64,000 nucleotides of DNA, taken from assembly GCF_038502225.1 (NCBI RefSeq), contig NC_091312.1, positions 33,169,455 to 33,233,454 of the forward strand. The letters run 5' to 3'. The notes under the pieces were generated by a model. That model did no database searches and was not told the DNA's origin. It was given only the letters and a program-made list of their open reading frames with translations. Made by a program: the position numbers and the translations under genes. Positions within the stretch are counted from its first letter, which is position 1. Every line of letters begins with the position of its first letter. This DNA is from Cherax quadricarinatus (taxonomy: Eukaryota > Arthropoda > Malacostraca > Decapoda > Parastacidae). Positions 1 to 11,866 of the stretch are shown here, piece by piece.

Positions 1-3000
1 CTACCTCCAACAGGATACCAACCTACTACCTCCCACAGGATACCAACCTACTACCTCCCACAAGGATACCAAACTACTAACTCCCACAGGATACCAACCT
101 CCTTCCTCTCACAGGGTACCATCCTACTACCTCCCACAAAATACCAACCTACTACCTCCCAAATGATACCAACCTACTACCTCCCACAAGATACCAACCT
201 ACTACCTCTCACAGGATACCAACCTACTGCCTTCCACAGGATACCAACCTACTACCTCCCACAAGATACCCTCCTAATAACTCCCACAAGATACCAACCT
301 ACTACCTCCCACAGGATACCATCCTATAACCTCCCACAAGATACCAACCTACTTCCTCCCACAGGGTACCATCCCACTACCTCCCACAAGATACCAACCA
401 ACTACCTCCCACAAGATACCCTCCTAATAACTCCCAGAAGATACCAACCTACTTCCTCTCACAGGATACCAACCTACTGCCTCCCACAGGATACCAAACT
501 ACTACCTCCCACAAGATACCCACCTAATAACTCCCACAAGCTACCAACCTACTACCTCCCACAAGATACCCACCTACTGCCTCCCACAAGATACCAACCT
601 ACTACCTCCCACAGGATACCAACCTACTACCTCCTACAAGATACCAACCTACTACCTCCCACAAGATACCATCCTACTACCTCCCACATGATACCAACTT
701 CCTACCTTCCACATGATACCAACTTCCTACCTTCCACATGATACCAACCTACTACCTCCCACAAGATACCATCATACTACATCCCACAGACTACCAACCT
801 ACTACCTCCTACAAGATACCAACCTACTACCTCCCACAAGATACCAACCTACTACCTCCCACAATATACCAACCTACTACCTCCCACATGATACCAGCCC
901 ACTACCTCCCACAAGATACCAACCTACTACCTCCCACATGGTACCAACCTACTACCTCCCATATCATACCAACCTACTACCTCCCACATGATACCAACCT
1001 ATTACCTCCCACATCATACCAACCTACTACCTCCCACATGATACCAACCTACTACCTCCTACAGGATAACAACCTAATACCTCCCACATGATACCAACCT
1101 AATACCTCCCACATGATACCAACCTACTACCTCCCACATAATATCAACCTACTACCTCCTACAGGATGCCAGCCTACTACCTCCCACAAGATATCAACCT
1201 ACTACCTCCCACATGATACCAACCTACTAGCTATCATATGATACCAACCTACTTCCTCCCACAATATACCAACCTACTACCTCCCACATGATACCAACCT
1301 ATTACCTCCCACATTATACCAACCTACTATCTCCCACAGGATACCAACCTACTACCTCCCACAGGATACCAACCTACTACCTCCCACAGGATATCAACCT
1401 ACTACCTCCCACAGGATAACAACCTACTACCTCTCACAGGACACCAACCTACTACCTCCCACAGGATACCAACCTACTACCTCCCACAGGATACCAACCT
1501 ACTACCTCCCACAGGATACCAACCTACTACCTCCCACAGGATACCAACATTCTACCTCCCACAGGATACCAACCTACTACCTCCAACATGATACCAACCT
1601 GCTACCTCCTACAGGATACCAACCTACTACCTCACACATGATTCCAACCTACTACCTCCCACATGATACCAACCTACTACCTCCCACAGGGTACCAACCT
1701 ACTACCTCCTACAGGATACCAACCTACTACCTCCCATAAGATGCCAACCTACTACCTCCCACATGATACCAACCTTCTACCTCCCACGAGATACCAACCT
1801 TCTACCTCCCATATGATACTAACCTACTACCTCCCACATGATACCAACCTACTACCTCCCACATGATACCAACCTTCTACCTCCCACATGATACCAACCT
1901 ATTACCTTCCACATGATACCAACCTACTACCTCCCACAAGATACCAACCTACTACCTCCCACATGATACCAACCTACTACCTCCCACAAGATACCAACCT
2001 ACTACCTCCCACATGATACCAACCTACTACCTCTCACATGATACCAACCTACTACCACCCACATGGTACCAACCTACTACCTCCTACAGGATACCAACCT
2101 ACTTCCTCCCACATGATACCAACCTGCTACCTCCCACAAGATACCAACCTACTACCTCCCACAAGATACCAACCTACTACCTCCCACATGATACCAACCT
2201 ACTACCTCCTACATTATACCAACCTACTACATCCTACAGGATACCAACCTACTACCTCCCACAAGATACCAACCTACTACCTCCTACGGAATACCAACCT
2301 ACTACCTCCCACAAGATACCAACCTACTACCTCCCACAAGATACCAACCTACTACCTCCCACAAGATACCAACCTACTACCTCCCACATGATACCAACCT
2401 ACTACCTCCCATATGATACCAACCTACTACCTCCTACAGGATACCAACCTACTACCTCCCTCATGATACCAACCTACTACCTCCCACAATATACCAACCT
2501 ACTACCTCCCACAGGGTACCAACCTACTACCTCCCACATTAAACCAACCTAAAACCTCCCACAGGATACCAACCTACTACCTCCCACAGGATACCAACCT
2601 ACTACCTCCCACAGGATACCAACCTACTATCTACCACAGGATACCAACCTACTACCTCCCACAACATACCAACCTACTACCTCCCACAGGATAACAACCT
2701 ACTACCTCCCACAGGATACCAACCTACTACCTCCCACAGGATACCAACCTACTACCTCCCACAGGATACCAACCTACTACCTCCCACGGGATACCAACCT
2801 ACTACCTCCAACAGGATACCAACCTACTACCTCCCACAGGATACCAACCTACTACCTCCCAAAGGATACCAAACTACTAACTCCCACAGGATACCAACCT
2901 CCTTCCTCCCACAGGGTACCATCCTACTACCTCCCACAAAATACCAACCTACTACCTCCCAAAAGATACCGACCTACTACCTTCCACAAGATACCAACCT

Positions 3001-6000
3001 ACTACCTTTCACAGGATACCAACCTACTGCCTTCCACAGGATACCAACCTACTACCTCCCACAAGATACCCTCCTAATAACTCCCACAAGATACCAACCT
3101 ACTACCTCCCACAGGATACCATCCTACTACCTCCCACAAGATACCAACCTACTTCCTCCCACAGGGTACCATCCCACTACCTCCCACAAGATACCAACCA
3201 ACTACCTCCCACAAGATACCCTCCTAATAACTCCCAGAAGATACCAACCTACTTCCTCTCACAGGATACCAACCTACTGCCTCCCACAGGATACCAAACT
3301 ACTACCTCCCACAAGATACCCACCTAATAACTCCCACAAGCTACCAACCTCCTACCTCCCACAAGATACCCACCTACTGCCTCCCACAAGATACCAACCT
3401 ACTTCCTACCGCAGGGTACCATCCTACTACCTCCCACAAGATACCAACCTACTACCTCCCACAAGATACCATCCTACTACCTCCCACATGATACCAACTT
3501 CCTACCTTCCACATGATACCAACTTCCTACCTTCCACATGATACCAACCTACTACCTCCCACAAGATATCATCACACTACATCCCACAGACTACCAACCT
3601 ACTACCTCCTACAAGATACCAACCTACTACCTCCCACAAGATACCAACCTACTACCTCCCACAATATACCAACCTACTACCTCCCACATGATACCAGCCC
3701 ACTACCTCCCACAAGATACCAACCTACAACCTCCCACATGGTACCAACCTACTACCTCCCATATCATACCAACCTACTACCTCCCACATGATACCAACCT
3801 ATTACCTCCCACATCATACCAACCTACTACCTCCCACATGATACCAACCTACTACCTCCTACAGGATAACAACCTAATACCTCCCACATGATACCAACCT
3901 ACTACCTCCCACATGATACCAACCTACTACCTCCCACATAATATCAACCTACTACCTCCTACAGGATGCCAGCCTACTACCTACCACAAGATATCAACCT
4001 ACTACCTCCCACATGATACAAACCTACTAGCTATCATATGATACCAACCTACTTCCTCCCACAAGATACAAACCTACTACCTCCCACGTGATACCAACCT
4101 ATTACCTCCCACATGATACCAACCTACTATCTCCCACAGGATACCAACTTACTACCTCCCACAGGATACCAACCTACTACCTCCCACAGGATATCAACCT
4201 ACTACCTCCCACAGGATAACAACCTACTACCTCTCACAGGACACCAACCTACTACCTCCCACAGGATACCAACCTATTACCTCCCACAGGATACCAACCT
4301 ACTACCTCCCACAGGATACCAACCTACTACCTCCCACAGGATACCAACATTCTACCTCCCACAGGATACCAACCTACTACCTCCCACAAGATACCAACCT
4401 ACTACCTCCCACAGGATACCAACCTACTACCTCCCACAGGATGCCAACCTATTACCTCCCACAAGATACCAACCTACTTTCTCCCACAGCATACCATCCT
4501 ACTTCCTCCCACAAGATACCAACCTACTTCCACCCACAAGATACCAACCTACTACCTCCAACAAGATATCAACCTGCTACCTCTCACAGGATACCAACCT
4601 ACTACCTCCCACAAGACACCCTCCTAATAACTCCCACAAGATACCAATCTACTACCTCCCACAGGATACCATCCTACTACCTCCCAAAAGATACTAACCT
4701 ACTTCCTCCCACAGGGTACCATCCTACTAATTCGCACAAGATACCAACCTACTACCTCCCACAAGATACCCTCCTAATAACTCTCACAAGATACCAACCT
4801 ATTACCTCTCACAGGATACCAATCTACTGCCTCCCACAGGATACCAACCTACTACCTTCCACAAGATACCAACCTACTTCCTCCCACAGGGTACCATCCT
4901 ACTACTTCCCACAAGATACCAACCTACTACTTCCCACAAGATACCCTCCTAATAACTCCCACAAGATACCAACCTACTTCCTCCCACAAGATACCAACCT
5001 ACTTCCTCCCACAGGGTACCATCCTACTACCCCCACAAGATACCAACCTACTACCTCCCACAATATACCACCCTACTACCTCCCACATGATACCATCCTA
5101 CTACCTCCCACATGATAGCAACCTACTACCTCCTACAGAATATCAACCTACTACCTCCCACATGATTCCAACCTACTACCTCCCACATGATACCAACCTA
5201 CTACCTCCTACAGGATACCAACCTACTACCTCCTACAGGATGCCAACCTACTACCTCCCATAAGATGCCAACCTACTACCTCCCACATGATACCAACCTA
5301 CTACCTCCCACAAGATACCAATCTTCTACCTCCCACATGATACTAACCTACTACCTCCCACATGATACCAACCTACTACCTCCCACATGATACCAACCTA
5401 CTACCTCCCACATGATACCAACCTACTACCTCCCACATGATACCAACCTGCTACCTCCTACAGGATACCAACCTACTACCTCACACATGATACCAACCTA
5501 CTACCTCCTACAGGATACCAACCTACTACCTCCCATAAGATGCCAACCTACTACCTCCCACATGATACCAACCTACTACCTCCCACATGATACCAACCTT
5601 CTACCTCCTACATGATACCAACCTACTACCTTCCACATGATGCCAACCTACTACCTTCCACATGATGCCAACGTACTACCTCCCACAAGATACCAACCTA
5701 CTACCTCCCACATGATACCAACCTACTACCTCCCACAAGATACCAACCTACTACCTCCCACATGATACCAAACTACTACGTCTCACATGATACTAACCTA
5801 CTACCTCCCACATGGTACCAACCTACTAAATCCCACAAGATACCAACCTACTACCTCCCACAAGATACCAACCTACTACCTCCCACATGATACCAACCTA
5901 CTACCTCTCACATGATACCAACCTACTACCTCCCACATGATACCAACCTACTACCTCCCACATGATACCAACCTACTACCTCCCAGATGATACCAACCTA

Positions 6001-6522
6001 CTACCTCCCACATGATACCAACCTGCTACCTCCTACAGGATACCAACCTACTACCTCACACATGATTCCAACCTACTACCTCCCACATGATACCAACCTA
6101 CTACCTCCCACATGATACCAACCTACTACCTCCCACAAGATACCAACCTACTACCTCCCACATGATACCAACCTACTACCTCCCACAAGATACCAACCTA
6201 CTGCCTCCCACATGATACCAGCCTCCTACCTCTCACATGATACCAACCTACTACCTCCCACATGGTACCAACCTACTACCTCCTACAGGATACCAACCTA
6301 CTACCTCCCACATGATACCAACCTACTACCTCCCACAAGATACCAACCTACTACCTCCCACAAGATACCAACCTACTTCCTCCCACATGATACCAACCTA
6401 CTACCTCCTACATTATACCAACCTACTACCTCCTACAGGATACCAACCTACTACCTCCCACAAGATACCAACCTACTACCTCCTACAGGATACCAACCTA
6501 CTACCTACCACAAGATACCAAC
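1..6522. repeat. 25-bp satellite array, left block
   Basis: This is an uninterrupted head-to-tail array of a 25-bp unit, about 261 copies. The unit core reads ctactacctcccaca followed by a variable dinucleotide (tg, ag or gg) and ataccaac. Two units fill 50 bases, so the phase is easy to follow. The array is already running at base 1, so its left end lies outside the window. Units differ by scattered substitutions, and blocks of variants recur at multiples of 25 bp. Long open frames on the plus strand arise because 25 is not a multiple of 3, so every frame reads the same 75-nt cycle, which happens to lack stops. They are not evidence of a protein. The right edge is the insertion site of the LTR element. 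Confidence 0.97.
6518..6522. repeat. Target-site duplication, left copy (ccaac)
   Basis: The five bases ccaac directly precede the 5' LTR and recur directly after the 3' LTR at 12606-12610. A 4-5 bp duplication is usual for Ty3/gypsy integrases. Because the target is itself a 25-bp repeat, the duplicated bases also occur in every unit. The assignment therefore rests on the exact LTR ends, which are set by where the two LTR copies stop matching. Confidence 0.8.
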
Positions 6523-6947
6523 TGTGGCATGCAAAGAGTACGTAACCTTTATTCGGCGCATGGACACACCCTCATTTACAGGTTATCTCCCCCAACCAGC
6601 GAACCAGGTTGCTAAGAGTTGATGATGGGGCCCCATCGTTCAACTAGTGACCAGGTTCTAGCCAATAAGAAGGTGGGATTGGCAATCGCAGAGGTTATGT
6701 GGATACCGCTCTCCTGTCTGCCCTTGTCATTCCCATTCTAGAGCTGGTTGAAGCACGGTCTGCTATCTTGTGGCTTCTATTTCTGCCTTGCTTACCGTGG
6801 AGTGCACTATATTTATCACTGTACATAGTGTACATATTGCTGTTCTAAATTGGTGAAGGATAATATAAGTCTAAACTTTTTCTACTGTGTTTATTTGCTC
6901 CCATTACACCTGGGATAACAGGCCATTTGAAATCCTAGGTTGTAATA
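6523..6947 (+). repeat. 5' long terminal repeat (425 bp)
   Basis: This is identical to 12181-12605 apart from three substitutions: one near 6722 (c versus t in the 3' copy), and two in the segment around 6911-6916 (t/c and a/g). It starts with tg but ends with ta rather than the usual ca. The shared 3' end gttgtaata fixes the boundary, because the bases after it differ between the two copies. Transcription of the element should start in this LTR. Confidence 0.95.
6662..6815 (+). promoter_or_regulatory. Possible LTR promoter elements
   Basis: A CCAAT pentamer lies at 6662-6666 and a TATA-like stretch (tatattta) at 6808-6815. Both are in the plus orientation of the element, upstream of its leader. 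The spacing of about 145 bp is longer than typical. Nothing in the sequence shows where transcription starts. The same motifs occur in the 3' LTR. Confidence 0.3.
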
Positions 6948-6965
6948 TGGGTAGCCTGTCCGAGA
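6948..6965 (+). other. Likely primer-binding site region
   Basis: The bases immediately after the 5' LTR begin tgg, the complement of the cca end carried by all tRNAs, which is where a primer-binding site is expected. The following bases (gtagcctgtccgagag) do not match a tRNA 3' end that I can name. In the sense direction, ggtagc..tg.ccgag resembles the 5' end of a leucine tRNA, which would not serve as a conventional primer match. The identity of the primer is unresolved. Confidence 0.4.
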
Positions 6966-7268
6966 GCTGGACTTAGAGAAACGGTTGAGCTTAGGGTGAA
7001 GCTTGTAGCAGGAACATTGTGTAGCTTGCTGTTTCGCTTCGCTTTACAAATTTTGCGTGTCAGTTGCTTATGATCAGCCTTGCTATTGTGTGATCGTTCA
7101 ACAGCTCGCTACTAGCTTGTTCAGTGTGCTCGCTTCGCTACGGTCAATCTTGTGTGCAGTCGGCTTTGCTTGTATGCGTATTCTGCAATCGTACTGTGCA
7201 TAGCTAAGCGTGTTCTGCAAATTAACGTGTTACGTTGGGGTATTCGTACTGTGCATAGCGAATAACTT
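6966..7268 (+). other. Retrotransposon 5' leader (noncoding)
   Basis: This is untranslated leader between the primer-binding region and the Gag start. It contains a short direct repeat of cgtactgtgcatagc at 7190-7204 and again at 7245-7259, 55 bp apart. There is no convincing upstream reading frame. Packaging and dimerisation signals would be expected here by analogy with other LTR elements but cannot be recognised by eye. Confidence 0.6.
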
Positions 7269-10200
7269 ATGCCACCTAGACGAGTCAGACGCCTGGTGTC
7301 GGCATATACTTTGCATAACCTACCTAAATTGTCCCTACAGCGTTGTTGGCAAATTGCTCGTTCCATTGGCATTCCCTATAAACGCACTCTCACAGCTGCG
7401 CAACTGCGTTCACTTATTGCTGACAAACTTATTGAAGAAGAGATGGCACATCAAACTCCTCCCTCTACGGGAGCTGGGGCAAAAACTCTTATGTTCTCGC
7501 ATGAGGAAGATGATACACCTACGGAGCAAAATGGTCAGTATGGTGCAGCTGGGTTGTCTCGAGGTGAATCAGCGTCGTTGGCACTTGAGCTGGCAAAAAT
7601 CACGCTGGAGCAAACTAGGGAACAGAGAGCATTCGCAAGGGAAGAATTTGATAGGGAAAGAGAAAGGAGGCAGTTTTCGCATTCTGTAAACGATTTCAGT
7701 TTACAAAAAGCAGTACAGCTTGTTCCCCGCTTCAATGAGGCCGAACCAGAGCAATTTTTCGAAAGCTTCGAAAATCAGGCTCGAGCCTTGAGGTGGCCGG
7801 AACAGCACTGGGCAGCGTTGGTTCATACAGCATTATTGGGTAAGGCACAGGAATTTACGTCGGTATTAACTGACGCTGAATTCTCTGATTATCAAGTAGT
7901 GAAGACCACAGTGTTGGGAGCATATACATGTATCCCAGCTAAATATCGTAAGACCTTCAAATTGAACAGGCGGCAGCTTGGTCAATCCCTGGTGGACTTT
8001 GTGAGACAGCAAACCAAAGCTTTTACCAGCTGGTATAAAGCGAGTGGTGTCTCTAACTTTGAGGAGCTGGTGCAGCTTATTCTGATTGATAACCTGCTGG
8101 AGTCTGTGGGACCAGAGGTTCGTGTCTTTCTGCAGGATCGTGACTTAACCACTGCATTGGAGGCGGCCAGGTTGGCTGATACCTTCGAAACGAACCGCTC
8201 CTTGTCCGAGCGGTCCCGTCTCTCTTTTCAACAGTCTGGCGTGAGCAGAGATCGACAACATTGGAGAATGAAGTGCCAGCCGGAGGGAGAGCGTCTACGT
8301 CATCCAACTAAGTCACCTGGTGAGCCACGCTTCTCAACATATGGTCCCCCTGCGGAGAGGCAAACTACTTATGGAGCATCTCGACAACAATATCCAGAGA
8401 GGCACCAGCCAGAACGACACCACTTGCAACGTCATCAGGGAGTAAAGGGCAAGCCTGTCGTCTGCTTCAGGTGTAATAAAGTAGGTCACATCAGTTCAAA
8501 CTGCCCCCAAAAACCTCAACCCATCGGGAAAATCTCTAATATCCCTAGTAACATGTCCCCTAGAGAAGTAGAAAAAGGTATGGCCCCTTATTATTGCGAA
8601 AGTCTTATTTCCCTTCAGGAAAACTCAGAACCAACTAAAGTAAATACCTTTAGAGATACTGGAGCATATTGCTCACTTGTCAGAGAAGGAATATTACCCC
8701 TTTCAGAGAATACTTCCTTGAATTCCTCAGTTTTGTTGGAAGCCTATGGAGGAGCTATATATTCTGTTCCTTTGCATAAAATTTATGTACAGTGCAAATA
8801 TTACACTGGGTACTTGACTGTAGGTATCTCAAAAGGATTTCCCATGAAAAATGCCATGTTATTACTGGGTAATAACATTACTACTGTTACTTCGTGTCCT
8901 GAACCTATAATGATTAATGCTTCTCCAGTGTTGGCCATAACTCGGGCAACATCCCAAGGGTTGTCTGGGGAGAATGTTGACCTATCCTTGGACGACTCCG
9001 ATCTCGGAATAGCCACGTTGTTTTATGAGACACACCGGCCGGAGTCTCGTAAATCAAGTGAACAGACCCCGATCAAGCCTTCCTATTCCCAGGTTGCAGG
9101 ATTGCCAGATGTCTCTGTTTCCATGCCCGAGGGACTGTCCTTCCGGGAGGAACAACGAAAGGACCCTTCTTTAAAATTCGCTTTTCAGGCAGCCATGGGT
9201 AAATCCTCTTTGGGTCATCCAGTCAAGTATGAAGTTAAAAATGATTATTTGGTTTGCACTGAGACTGGTAAGGAGATAGAGGGCCGGCAATTATACGACA
9301 GGTTAGTGGTTCCAACCAAGTATAGACCTCAGATATTAAATATAGCTCATAATACGTCATTAGGAGGTCACTTAGGAATTACAAAAACCTTGTATAGAAT
9401 CACAAAAGAATTTTATTGGCCAAAATTAAAGAAAGATGTGAAGAATCATATTAGGTGTTGCCGAGAATGTCAGCAAGTTGGAAAACCTGGACATTCCATT
9501 AAACCTGCACCTCTCCAACCCATACCTGCTGATGGAGAACCTTTTGCAGATTTAATTATAGATTGTGTAGGTCCACTACCTAAGTCAAAGTCTGGAAATC
9601 AGTATTTATTTACAATTATGGATAAAGTAACCAGATATCCTGAAGCGATCCCAATGCGTAGTATCAATACTAAAGCTATTCTCAAAGCTTTAACAAAATT
9701 CATTTCTTGTTTTGGCATTCCTAAAACTATACAAAGTGATCAAGGTACTAACTTCACTGCCAAAGCATTTAGGGAAGTATTAACTAGGTTAGGGATAATT
9801 CACAACTTATCCACTGCCTATCACCCTCAGTCCCAAGGCGCCTTGGAAAGATTCCACCAAACATTAAAAACAATGATGAGAAGTTTTTGCATGCACTTTC
9901 CGACAGATTGGGATGAATCTCTACCGTTGTTGCTGTTCTCAGTACGAGAGACGGTGCAAGAGTCTACAGGGTATAGTCCGTTTGAGCTGATCTTTGGGCA
10001 CAATGTACGAGGTCCTCTTCGGGTGCTCAAAGAAGGATGGATGGGAGAAGACGTAAGCTCAGCACTCTACAACCCGTCTTCAAGGTTGCAGGTGGCACGT
10101 GAGTTAGCCACGGCTAACCTAAAGATAGCTCAAAGTAAGATGAAACAGAGGTATGACAGAAGTGCACAATTCCGCTCCTTCCATCCAGGAGACAAGGTGT

Positions 10201-11807
10201 TGGTGCAGGAACCTATACCTGGCCACACCTTGAAAGCTAGATTTACGGGACCTATGCAGATTGTAAGTAGATTATCTGATTTAAATTATGTGGTAGCTCC
10301 CATTGATAAAACCTCAAAAACAAAAACTTACCACATTAATCAAATCAAGGCCTTTCATACACCAGATAAAGTCCCAGTAATGACTCTGTCCTCTATCTCT
10401 GAGGACGACTCTGACTCTTTGCACTCTATCTCTGAAATTAATACTAAACTTTCAAATTCTGTCCTCCTCAAGGATCCTAGCCCGTTAATGGATGGATTAT
10501 CTGAAATACAAGCAACCAATTTAACTGAGCTTCTACAGTCATATCCTAATATTTTTTCGGATGTGCCGAAAAAATGTACGTTAGGTTACCATGATGTAGA
10601 TGTGGGAAAATCTAAACCAATTAAACTCTCCCCCTACAGAGCTAATCCTGAAAAGCAAAGGCTACTTCAGCAGGAAGTAGACTTCTTGTTAGAACATGGT
10701 TTAGTGGAGGAGTCATCTAGTCCATGGGCTTCACCGTGCATCCTAGTAAAAAAGGCTGATGGAGGGTTTCGTATGTGCACAGACTACCGTAAAGTGAACG
10801 AGGTCACAATCACAGATGCTTACCCTCTTCCTCGTCTGGATGACGTAATTGACTTTGTGGGTAAGGCTACTTTTGTGTCCAAATTAGATCTCCTTAAAGG
10901 TTACTATCAGGTACCTTTGACAGATAAGGCGAAGGAAATCTCTGCCTTCGTAATTCCAGGAGGTCATTATCAGTATACAGTTACCCCCTTCGGAATGAAA
11001 AATTCCCCCTCTTCATTCCAGAAACTCGTCCATCAGGCTATTAAAGGACTTGAAGGCACGGCAGCATACCTAGATGATATTGTTGTGGTGTCTGATACTT
11101 GGGATCAACACCTACTTAGACTTAAAGCTCTGTTTGAGACCTTTAAGAATTCCCAATTAACAGTTAATTTATCTAAATCTTCCTTTGGCCAGGCCACTGT
11201 CACTTTTCTAGGCCATGAAGTAGGTAGTGGTAATGTTGCACCTAAACTTGCTAAAGTTCTTTCGATTAAAGAATATCCAGTTCCTCATGATAGGAAATCT
11301 CTTCAACGTTTCCTAGGCATGATCGGATTTTACAGAAGATTCTGTAAGAATTTCTCAGATATTGTAGCCCCTCTTACCTCTCTTACCAGTCATAAAGTTC
11401 CCTTTAATTGGACGTCAGATTGTAACACTGCTTTTAATAAAGCAAAAAGATTATTGTGCTCTGCACCCATTCTCCTGTCTCCAGACTTCTCCAAACCTTT
11501 TTCATTACAGGTTGATGCTTGTGAGTCTGGGGTTGGGGCGGTACTATTACAAATCGGGAACAAGGAGCTGCAGCCAATCGCATATTTTTCAGCCAAGTTC
11601 CAGCCACATCAGAGAGCTTACTCTACCATTGAAAAAGAAGCCCTCGCGCTGGTAATGGCTTTGGAGCATTTCGATGTTTATGTGGGCCAGACATCGCAGG
11701 TGGTCACAGTCTACAGTGATCACAACCCGTTAGTCTATCTCCAAGCCATGAAGAATCACAACACAAGGCTTATGCGTGGACGCTCAGGCTGCAGCCCTAC
11801 AATATAA
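7269..11807 (+). CDS. Gag-Pol polyprotein (INT before RT), frameshifted near its end
   Basis: The 1,512-codon frame is the structural and enzymatic polyprotein of the LTR element. Gag fills roughly residues 1-440 and ends with a CCHC zinc knuckle (C399, C402, H407, C412; CFRCNKVGHISSNC). The protease active site is D463-T464-G465-A466. Integrase follows, with an HHCC zinc finger (H694, H701, C731, C734), the catalytic triad D765, D824, E860 (D-x58-D-x35-E), and a GPY/F-like module near G994-P995-M996. Reverse transcriptase comes after integrase, with the first catalytic Asp at D1207 and the YLDD box at 1267-1270. RNase H follows (D1416, E1455 or E1457, D1484). Gag and Pol share one frame, so no programmed frameshift is needed. 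The start is the first ATG of the open frame, after a 321-bp leader. The frame leaves the family pattern around codon 1504 and stops at 11805-11807. Reverse transcription and integration of the element's own RNA are the inferred roles. Confidence 0.93.
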   Translation: MPPRRVRRLVSAYTLHNLPKLSLQRCWQIARSIGIPYKRTLTAAQLRSLIADKLIEEEMAHQTPPSTGAGAKTLMFSHEEDDTPTEQNGQYGAAGLSRGESASLALELAKITLEQTREQRAFAREEFDRERERRQFSHSVNDFSLQKAVQLVPRFNEAEPEQFFESFENQARALRWPEQHWAALVHTALLGKAQEFTSVLTDAEFSDYQVVKTTVLGAYTCIPAKYRKTFKLNRRQLGQSLVDFVRQQTKAFTSWYKASGVSNFEELVQLILIDNLLESVGPEVRVFLQDRDLTTALEAARLADTFETNRSLSERSRLSFQQSGVSRDRQHWRMKCQPEGERLRHPTKSPGEPRFSTYGPPAERQTTYGASRQQYPERHQPERHHLQRHQGVKGKPVVCFRCNKVGHISSNCPQKPQPIGKISNIPSNMSPREVEKGMAPYYCESLISLQENSEPTKVNTFRDTGAYCSLVREGILPLSENTSLNSSVLLEAYGGAIYSVPLHKIYVQCKYYTGYLTVGISKGFPMKNAMLLLGNNITTVTSCPEPIMINASPVLAITRATSQGLSGENVDLSLDDSDLGIATLFYETHRPESRKSSEQTPIKPSYSQVAGLPDVSVSMPEGLSFREEQRKDPSLKFAFQAAMGKSSLGHPVKYEVKNDYLVCTETGKEIEGRQLYDRLVVPTKYRPQILNIAHNTSLGGHLGITKTLYRITKEFYWPKLKKDVKNHIRCCRECQQVGKPGHSIKPAPLQPIPADGEPFADLIIDCVGPLPKSKSGNQYLFTIMDKVTRYPEAIPMRSINTKAILKALTKFISCFGIPKTIQSDQGTNFTAKAFREVLTRLGIIHNLSTAYHPQSQGALERFHQTLKTMMRSFCMHFPTDWDESLPLLLFSVRETVQESTGYSPFELIFGHNVRGPLRVLKEGWMGEDVSSALYNPSSRLQVARELATANLKIAQSKMKQRYDRSAQFRSFHPGDKVLVQEPIPGHTLKARFTGPMQIVSRLSDLNYVVAPIDKTSKTKTYHINQIKAFHTPDKVPVMTLSSISEDDSDSLHSISEINTKLSNSVLLKDPSPLMDGLSEIQATNLTELLQSYPNIFSDVPKKCTLGYHDVDVGKSKPIKLSPYRANPEKQRLLQQEVDFLLEHGLVEESSSPWASPCILVKKADGGFRMCTDYRKVNEVTITDAYPLPRLDDVIDFVGKATFVSKLDLLKGYYQVPLTDKAKEISAFVIPGGHYQYTVTPFGMKNSPSSFQKLVHQAIKGLEGTAAYLDDIVVVSDTWDQHLLRLKALFETFKNSQLTVNLSKSSFGQATVTFLGHEVGSGNVAPKLAKVLSIKEYPVPHDRKSLQRFLGMIGFYRRFCKNFSDIVAPLTSLTSHKVPFNWTSDCNTAFNKAKRLLCSAPILLSPDFSKPFSLQVDACESGVGAVLLQIGNKELQPIAYFSAKFQPHQRAYSTIEKEALALVMALEHFDVYVGQTSQVVTVYSDHNPLVYLQAMKNHNTRLMRGRSGCSPTI

Positions 11808-11866
11808 AAATTAATTATATTGCCTGCAAAGAAAATGTGTTGGCAGACTCTTTGTCAAGAGTCTAG
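11777..11866 (+). pseudogene. Out-of-frame C-terminal tail of RNase H
   Basis: From about 11777 the recognisable RNase H C-terminus continues in a different plus-strand frame from the main Gag-Pol frame, through an ADSLSR motif to a tag stop at 11864-11866. This ADSLSR (A-D-x-L-S-R) motif is the usual end of gypsy-type RNase H/Pol proteins. The frames are consistent with loss of a single base around 11775-11779. About 30 codons are affected. It could be a real inactivating mutation or a homopolymer-type sequencing error at a t run. Confidence 0.8.

Noticed and set aside
163..5615. Many plus-strand open frames with a Tyr/Pro/Thr-rich 25-residue repeat
   Set aside because: They follow directly from the 25-bp unit read in three phases and are broken wherever a variant unit creates a stop. 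No start context, signal or family features are present.
1..6522. Telomeric or subtelomeric repeat
   Set aside because: The unit bears no resemblance to the arthropod telomere repeat (ttagg), and no ttagg runs were seen anywhere in the window.
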